NCBI GenBank assembly: GCA_016177705.1 | Contig: JACOUT010000010.1 | Coordinates: 124,001 to 188,000, forward strand | Direction: 5' to 3' | Source of the DNA: Deltaproteobacteria bacterium | GTDB taxonomy: Bacteria; Myxococcota; UBA727; VGSZ01 | DNA: 64,000 nucleotides | Shown here: positions 59,601 through 64,000 of the stretch, one piece after another | How positions within the stretch are numbered: the stretch's first letter is position 1 | Layout of the letters: the number at the start of each line of letters is the position of its first letter | The notes under the pieces: model-generated | What the model was told of the DNA's origin: nothing | Databases searched by the model: none | The model's input: only the letters and a program-made list of their open reading frames with translations | Made by a program: the position numbers and the translations under genes

Positions 59601-62123
59601 TTTGACGCTGTCGCCGAGCGCGCCGAGCTCACCGGCGAGCGCGCGCGCCTTCTCGAGCATCGGGTCGGCGGCGAACAGCGTGTTCAGCTCGTCGACGCTC
59701 TTGCAGGCGAGCGCGCGGCGCTTGACGCCGTCGAGGATGCGCTCGGCCGAGGCGAGCAGGTGCTGTGCGCGCCGCTGCTTCTCGTCGAGCAACTGCTGCT
59801 TCTTGGCGGTGAAGGCCTCGAAGACGTCCTCGCGGCGCGCCGCCAGCTCGGCCACCGCGCTCTCGATCTCCGAGAAGCGCCCCTCCAGCTCCTCCACGGT
59901 GACCAACAGGCGCGCCAGCTCCTGATCGCAGCGCTCCGGCGTGTCGCACAAGGACAGCGCGCTCTCGCTCGCCTGCGCGAACAGCTTGAGCTGCGCGCCC
60001 AGCTCGGCGGCGCCCTCGCGCTTCAACAGCTCGCGGCGTTTGCCGTCGAGCTCGGCGCGCGCGCGGTTGAGCTGCGCGATGACCGCGCCGATGTCCTCGA
60101 GGATCTTGGTGCGCACGTTGGCGTCGTCGATCTTGAGCTGACCGGTGACGTCGGTGAGCAACTGCAAGCCCGCGAGCACGCGATCGAGCTCGGCGAGCAG
60201 CGGCTTGGCCTCGGCCGCCTGTTTGACGTCGGCGCCTTGCTTGACGATGGCATCGTGGGTGTCGAGGTAGGGCCGCAGCGCGGCCTCGCCCTGCAGGAAC
60301 TGGCCGGCCTTGGCGGCCAGCTCGTCGAGCTTGGCGGCGGCCTCGTCGGCGAGCGCCTGCAGGCGCGGCACGTCGATGTAGCGCTCCTCCTGCAGCGTGA
60401 CCAGGTGACCGCGCTGCGCGCGCAGCGCCTTCATGCACTCGAGGAAGGGGTCGATGCTGTCGAAGGAGTCGGGACGGGTGTCGGAGAAGATCTGGCGCTG
60501 GCGCTCTTCGGCCTTCGTGAGCGCCGCCGCCGAAGCGCGCTGGATGGCGAGCACCTTCTCGAACTCGTCGATGACCAACTCGGCGGTGCCGCGCACGTCG
60601 GCGATGGTGCCGGCGACACCGCCCACCTCGGCGTCCTTCAACCAGGGGTAGGTGTCGAGCACGCGAGTGCACTCGCGCACCAGATCCTCGTAGAGCGTCA
60701 CCGAGGGGCGCTGCGAGGCGATCATGCGACGTAGCGTGTGCGCGTCCGAGATGGCGCGCACCGCCTCGGGGTTGCCCACCTTCATGAGCAGGCTCTGCGC
60801 GTGTTTGCCGCGCGCGCTCGCGCCCGCCGCGTGCTCGGCGGAGACGAACGGCGTCTGCCAGATGCGCATCGGGTGCACGCGCGTCGGCTCGTCGCCCTCG
60901 GCGCGGAACACCAACATGGTGCCGTCGTCGAACAGCGACCAGCCGTGGCAATGAATGGGGCTGCGCACCTCCTTGTCGATCAGGTTGTAGGCGAGCAGCA
61001 CGCGGTGGCCGGTGTCGGGCCGGTAGAAGACGTAGAGCACGTCCTCGCCGTTGGGCGAGCGGATGGCGCGCTTGAAGGCGAGGCCGGTCGGGTCGTGCTC
61101 GAAGGTCTTGCACTCGCCGGTGGCGAGCGCATAGCCGCCCGGGAAGATGATGCCGTGATCCTCGGGCAGCTCGACGCAGCTCGGCGCGATGGCGTCGAGC
61201 CGGCGCGCCTCCTTGGTGCGCGTGTTGAAGACGAAGTGGCGCGGCGCGTCCTCGCGGTAGGGGACCACCTTGAGCAGGATGAGCGCGCCCACCTTGGCGA
61301 AGAAGAACTGCGCGTCGTCGAGCGACTGGGTGCGGTCGTCCACCGGCTCGGACAGGATGCCCTGACCGCTCGAGGTGTTGTTCTCGACCTTGATGGTCAG
61401 GTCGCCGCCGGTGGTCTCGACGAACACGGTGTCGAGCACGTTGACGTGCGGGAATCGGCCGGTGACGTAGCTCTCGCGGCCGGCGCGCGTCCACTCGAAG
61501 GAGTGCGTGCGCGGGAAGGTGTGGTCGTCGATGCCCTCGGCGTCGAGGTAGCGCACCTCGCCCGCGCGCGTGATCGCCCAGCGCAGCACCTTGAGATCGC
61601 GCGGCGCGGGCCCGATGCGAAAGACCGCGAGCACGCGACCGTTGTCGAGAACGCGCAACTGGATGAGCCGCGCGCCCTTGTAGTAGCGGTACAGCTCGGC
61701 GAAGTCCTTGACGAAGCGCGGGTCGCGCAGGAACGCCGTGGCGGGGTCGTCGCCGGCGATGGGGATGGCGTCGAGGTTCCAGCTGCCGTCGGCGCCCTTG
61801 ACGAACCGGTGCACGCCGAACACGGCATCCACCGACGTCTCTTGCTTGAGGCCGATGAAGACGTTGTAGCCGAACAACAGGCGCCCGCCGACGTTGGCGA
61901 TGTCGCACGGCACGCAGTTGTTCTCGGTGCGCACGCGCTCGTTGGCGAGCACGGTGAGCGGCGTGCCGCCGAACACCTCGAGGCGTCGTTGGTTGAGGGC
62001 GTCGATCTGGCCAGCCAGCGTGGCGCCCTGCGCCTCTAGCCGGCCCTTTATGACCTCGTAGCCGCTCCCCTCGATCGAGGGGGTGCCGCCGGGGGAGTTG
62101 CCGGGCTTCGTCGTCGACGCCAT
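56652..62123 (-). CDS. Giant DUF3686-type AAA+ ATPase ('DNA repair ATPase')
   Basis: About 1,823 residues. The N-terminal ~600 residues (FGGTPLTVLANERVRTENNCVPCDIAN...) form a beta-rich DUF3686 region. Residues ~600-1000 are coiled-coil-rich. The AAA+ module near 1310-1450 has Walker A PPGYGKTT, Walker B LLLVDDI and a sensor region (VCMAGNPYTESGDKF). A long helical C-terminus closes the protein. Databases label relatives as DNA repair ATPases, but no activity is established to my knowledge. ATG 62123 is the best start; in-frame sequence further up lies in the Gly-Glu tract region of the next gene. It overlaps the small membrane protein gene at its end. Confidence 0.83.
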   Translation of the reverse strand: MASTTKPGNSPGGTPSIEGSGYEVIKGRLEAQGATLAGQIDALNQRRLEVFGGTPLTVLANERVRTENNCVPCDIANVGGRLLFGYNVFIGLKQETSVDAVFGVHRFVKGADGSWNLDAIPIAGDDPATAFLRDPRFVKDFAELYRYYKGARLIQLRVLDNGRVLAVFRIGPAPRDLKVLRWAITRAGEVRYLDAEGIDDHTFPRTHSFEWTRAGRESYVTGRFPHVNVLDTVFVETTGGDLTIKVENNTSSGQGILSEPVDDRTQSLDDAQFFFAKVGALILLKVVPYREDAPRHFVFNTRTKEARRLDAIAPSCVELPEDHGIIFPGGYALATGECKTFEHDPTGLAFKRAIRSPNGEDVLYVFYRPDTGHRVLLAYNLIDKEVRSPIHCHGWSLFDDGTMLVFRAEGDEPTRVHPMRIWQTPFVSAEHAAGASARGKHAQSLLMKVGNPEAVRAISDAHTLRRMIASQRPSVTLYEDLVRECTRVLDTYPWLKDAEVGGVAGTIADVRGTAELVIDEFEKVLAIQRASAAALTKAEERQRQIFSDTRPDSFDSIDPFLECMKALRAQRGHLVTLQEERYIDVPRLQALADEAAAKLDELAAKAGQFLQGEAALRPYLDTHDAIVKQGADVKQAAEAKPLLAELDRVLAGLQLLTDVTGQLKIDDANVRTKILEDIGAVIAQLNRARAELDGKRRELLKREGAAELGAQLKLFAQASESALSLCDTPERCDQELARLLVTVEELEGRFSEIESAVAELAARREDVFEAFTAKKQQLLDEKQRRAQHLLASAERILDGVKRRALACKSVDELNTLFAADPMLEKARALAGELGALGDSVKSEEVLGKIKAARAEAARQVRDRSEMLVEGASGQELVQLGKHRFTVNTQPFDVTLLPRPNHDGTPGLSLHITGTDYFEPVDDAALLVDLDLFLEPLVSESAQVARVEYLAGTLYLAAQSAQEGLSLARLEALRGEHGGLERLVAEAARKRYQEGYERGVHDADAAKILATLVALGAQADLLRFSARTRALALMWWRALDDDARARFDARAAGALQVLRAYQGSTRAHGLLGELGGELAEWAERAGIASRLGTDAHDAERAVHYLAEERARGAAGFVLAADAARLVETLLAERDTSGDGRDALATRLAALSTRPADQLAVALAWLDGFVAADPTRAASAPAVPEAALSLCAPELPRQGAAALSSLVVDGLLSQHPRIEGGKLLVRLDELLERVRRFTAERVPRFERLKKRRLDVVDAAKRRLKVGEIRPKVLSSFVRNKLVNDVYLPLVGDNLAKQMGAAGDKKRTDLMGMLLLISPPGYGKTTLMEYVASRLGLAYVKANGPALGHDTTSLDPAEAPNATARQEVEKINFAFEMGNNVLLLVDDIQHTHPELLQKFISLCDGTRRVEGVWRGQSKTYDLRGKKLVVCMAGNPYTESGDKFRIPDMLANRADTYNLGDILGGREREFALSYVENALTSNAALQPLVARDPADVHLLIRMAQGEQVPTTDLKHGYAGAEIDEIVRVLQRLLTVQQTLLKVNAQYIQSAATDERFRTEPAFKLQGSYRNMNKLAEKVVSVMNADELERLVDDHYRSEAQTLTTGAEHNLLKLAELRGRLGDTQRARWDEIKKGFLRARMQGGAGDDPAARVTSTLAGVAERIEQVSAAIVAAAKGGPPRIEITTPAPVVQVTAPAPTVEVRLPEPKKESGKADAAALAQVLQRLDATIAALSDAQLEVNVTAPVPQGITELVRLQTILIEASLLPLVKGLASSIEHEKENAGRLEEALTALRAIEERGLAPATTTSSAEPYRPYKPRPAGVRREDE

Positions 62124-62160
62124 CGGGTTACGGTGGCCCAGATGGCGCGCTCCTGACAAG

Positions 62161-64000
62161 TCAGGGAGCGGCGGCCGGCGCCGGCTTCCGCGGGGAGCGG
62201 CGGCGTGGTCGGAGCAGCGCGGCGAGCGCCGCGACCAGCACCGCGTCCGCCGTGGCCGCGCTCGAGCAGCCGCAGCCGCCCGGCGCGCCGACCGATGGAT
62301 CGGGAACTCCGCCGGGGTCGGGGCGCGCGTCGCCCTCACCTTCGCCCTCACCTTCGCCCTCGCCTTCGCCCTCGCCTTCTCCCTCGCCTTCGCCCTCGCC
62401 TTCACCCTCCCCTTCGCCTTCGCCGCCGAGCGTCAGCTCGTCGTCGTCGAGCGCGGAGGCGCAGCCCGGGTCGAAGGGGTAGTCGGTGAGGCCGTCCGCG
62501 TCGTTGTCGGCGCTGTCGTTGCACGCGGGCTCGGTGCGCTCGCGCGCGTCACCTGCGTCGGCGCAGCCCGGATCGGCGGGGAAGTCGGTGGCGCCGTCGC
62601 CGTCGTTGTCGGCGCCGTCGGCGCACTCGGGCGCACCTGCTTCGCTGTCATCGACGAAGGTGGCGCAGCCGGTGTCGCCCGGGAAGTCGGTGGCGCCGTC
62701 GCCGTCGTTGTCGGCGCCGTCCGAGCACTCGGGCACGTCGGTCTCGTCGAGGTCGGCGGCGTCGAGGCAGCCGGGATCGGCCAGGTCGACCAAGGTATCG
62801 CCGTCGTTGTCGGTGCCGTCGCTGCACGCGGTGACGCCGCCGACGTCGACCACGGTCACCGCCGCGGACGGGTCGCTCTCGAGCTTGCCGGGCGCGAGCG
62901 CGATGGCGCTGACCTGCTGACCGCCGAACAGCGTCGGCACGTCGACGCTGAAGCTGCCGCCGACGTCGGCCACCGCCTCGCCGACCGGGTTGCCGTTGAC
63001 GTAGACCGTCACGGTCGAGCCCGCCTCGGCGGAGCCGCGCACGCGCGAGGCCCCGCCCGCGATCGGCTCCGCCAGCGTCGGCGGCGTGGTCCGCTCCGTC
63101 GCCACCAGCACCTCGGCGAGGCCGGCGCGGGTGTCGACGACGTCGCGGCCAAAGCCGGCGTCGCGCAGCCAGCTTTCGGCGGTGATGGTGTAGGCGCCCG
63201 GTGGCTGGCCCGACGGGACGTCGAGCGAAAAGCCGACGGTGGCGGCGCCGCCCGCGACGATGGTTGGCATGCCGGCGGTGAAGCGCAGCACGCCGCCGGC
63301 CAGCACCGCCGGATCGCCGACGGTGCCGCCGTTGACCGTGGCGCTGCCCGCTGCGTAGGTGAAGCCCGAGGGCACCGACACCTCGAGGCGGCAGCCGGGG
63401 GCGCTGCAGCCGGTGCCGTTGGCGGCGCCGGTGCCGGTGTTCGCGATCGACACCGTGTAGCCGACGCGCGCCGGCGGCGCGGGCACGCTCGCCGGCACCG
63501 CGGTCGCGTCGATGGCGATGACGCTGGTCGGGCTCACGGTGGTGGCGGCGACGACGGTGAAGCCGGGCGCGGGCAGCTCGCTCGAGGTGTAGTTGGCGCG
63601 CGTCACCAGCATGTCGGCCCCGGCGTTCTGCACGGTGAACGATGCCGTCAGCAGGTAGTCGTCACCCGGCTGCAGCGTGCCGATGGTCCACACCACCGCA
63701 TCCTGGCCGGCGGGACAGCCGGTGCCCGCAGCGTCGATGACGCCGCCGTTCGAGGCGCTGACGAACGCGAGGTCGCCGCTGAAGCACTCGCGCACCACCA
63801 CGTTGGTCTGCGGCAAGGTCGACAGGTTCTTGCCCTCGATGACGTAGTCGAGCGTGTCGCCGGGCAGCGCCACCAACTTGTCGACCGCCAGCTCGAAGAA
63901 GTTGTTCAACACCACGCACGAGGGCGCGGGCAGGAAGTAGCGCCAGGTGTTGTCCTTGCCGCCGGAGCTGCCGTCGGCGATGCGCGCCGAGGCGTCGCCG
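62161..64000 (-). CDS. MYXO-CTERM surface protein with DUF11-like and Asp-rich repeats (5' partial)
   Basis: The frame is open to the right edge, so the start lies outside. Visible parts, N to C: DUF11-like domains (LDYVIEGKNLSTLPQTNVVV and similar), an Ig-like domain (TVTVYVNGNPVGEAVADVGGSFSV), four ~33-residue repeats of the form C-x-DG-DNDGDG-x-D-x-PGC, a Gly-Glu linker and a C-terminal GCGCSS + hydrophobic stretch (AVLVAALAALL) + RPRRR. That tail is of MYXO-CTERM type: cut and anchored at the cell surface after Sec export. It is 37 bases downstream of nothing else and upstream of the giant ATPase gene. Confidence 0.85.
   Translation of the reverse strand, partial: GDASARIADGSSGGKDNTWRYFLPAPSCVVLNNFFELAVDKLVALPGDTLDYVIEGKNLSTLPQTNVVVRECFSGDLAFVSASNGGVIDAAGTGCPAGQDAVVWTIGTLQPGDDYLLTASFTVQNAGADMLVTRANYTSSELPAPGFTVVAATTVSPTSVIAIDATAVPASVPAPPARVGYTVSIANTGTGAANGTGCSAPGCRLEVSVPSGFTYAAGSATVNGGTVGDPAVLAGGVLRFTAGMPTIVAGGAATVGFSLDVPSGQPPGAYTITAESWLRDAGFGRDVVDTRAGLAEVLVATERTTPPTLAEPIAGGASRVRGSAEAGSTVTVYVNGNPVGEAVADVGGSFSVDVPTLFGGQQVSAIALAPGKLESDPSAAVTVVDVGGVTACSDGTDNDGDTLVDLADPGCLDAADLDETDVPECSDGADNDGDGATDFPGDTGCATFVDDSEAGAPECADGADNDGDGATDFPADPGCADAGDARERTEPACNDSADNDADGLTDYPFDPGCASALDDDELTLGGEGEGEGEGEGEGEGEGEGEGEGEGEGEGEGDARPDPGGVPDPSVGAPGGCGCSSAATADAVLVAALAALLRPRRRSPRKPAPAAAP
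62331..62424 (-). repeat. Second hexanucleotide (Gly-Glu) coding repeat
   Basis: About 15 Gly-Glu pairs encoded by degenerate six-base units, joining the Asp-rich repeats to the MYXO-CTERM tail. It uses the same unit and codon choices as the tract at 3163-3330. The recurrence in an unrelated gene suggests a shared linker solution or spread of linker DNA between surface-protein genes. Confidence 0.85.
62430..62829 (-). repeat. Four tandem Asp-rich protein repeats
   Basis: Four in-frame ~100-base units encode Cys-containing calcium-type loops (DGTDNDGD, DGADNDGDG twice, DSADNADG) each ending in D/PGC. The two middle units are nearly identical at DNA level, pointing to recent duplication. Confidence 0.75.

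Overview
The window is about 70% GC and densely packed with genes, with strong codon-position bias. It is most likely from a Myxococcota-type (former Deltaproteobacteria) chromosome. Four things point that way: surface proteins and lipoproteins with Gly-Glu repeat linkers and Asp-rich 'DNDGDG' repeats; a protein at the right edge ending in a Cys-rich, hydrophobic, Arg-rich tail of the MYXO-CTERM sorting type; a CTGAAC-N4-GTTCAG palindrome over the dinB start, as in myxobacterial LexA boxes; and an extended type II secretion locus. Taxonomy is inferred, because no rRNA or tRNA gene is present.

Layout. 1-986: end of a secreted alpha/beta hydrolase with an Asp-rich linker. 967-21313 (minus strand): a long, tightly coupled block. 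An acyl-CoA ligase and a second GspC-like protein are followed by a complete inner-membrane/secretin type II secretion set in the order gspC-D-E-F-G-H-I-J-K-L-M-N. After that come a GNAT acetyltransferase, a Gly-Glu-linker lipoprotein and a degenerate SecY-like membrane protein with a zinc ribbon. No prepilin peptidase (GspO) lies in the window. 21447-27220: a looser accessory stretch with an RNA-ligase-family protein, a DUF4143-type ATPase, a TraB/GumN lipoprotein, a parallel-beta-helix lipoprotein, an MNT/HEPN pair and a Sel1-repeat protein. 27221-27616 is a non-coding string of stem-loops.

27601-32153: an MBOAT acyltransferase and a protein with two SGNH hydrolase domains, together a likely O-acylation system for an extracellular polymer. 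32317-33940: frataxin (cyaY), an isoaspartyl-peptidase-type hydrolase and a small lipoprotein. 33945-38951 (minus): two lipoproteins, an iron-dependent alcohol dehydrogenase and a pirin. 39105-41027: an SOS-type operator, DNA polymerase IV and a translationally coupled protein of unknown function. 41038-44994: a CNNM/CorC transporter, a GAF protein and a HIT-like protein. 45000-45112: a structured, possibly dispersed repeat. 45125-48755 (minus): an MFS transporter, an OPT transporter and a 2OG-Fe(II) oxygenase.

48875-51633: two surface or lipoprotein genes. 51644-55985: a KdpE-type regulator and a shortened KdpD-type sensor, divergent from the potassium transporter Kup. Three 8-bp direct repeats at exact 11-bp spacing lie before kup and suggest direct control by the KdpE-like regulator. 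56008-62123: a giant DUF3686-type AAA+ ATPase with a coupled small membrane protein. 62161-end: a partial MYXO-CTERM surface protein.

Most features are ordinary for the lineage. The least explained items are the SecY-like zinc-ribbon protein at the end of the secretion operon, the phased repeats before kup, the SOS-coupled small protein, the double-SGNH/MBOAT pair and the two structured intergenic elements.
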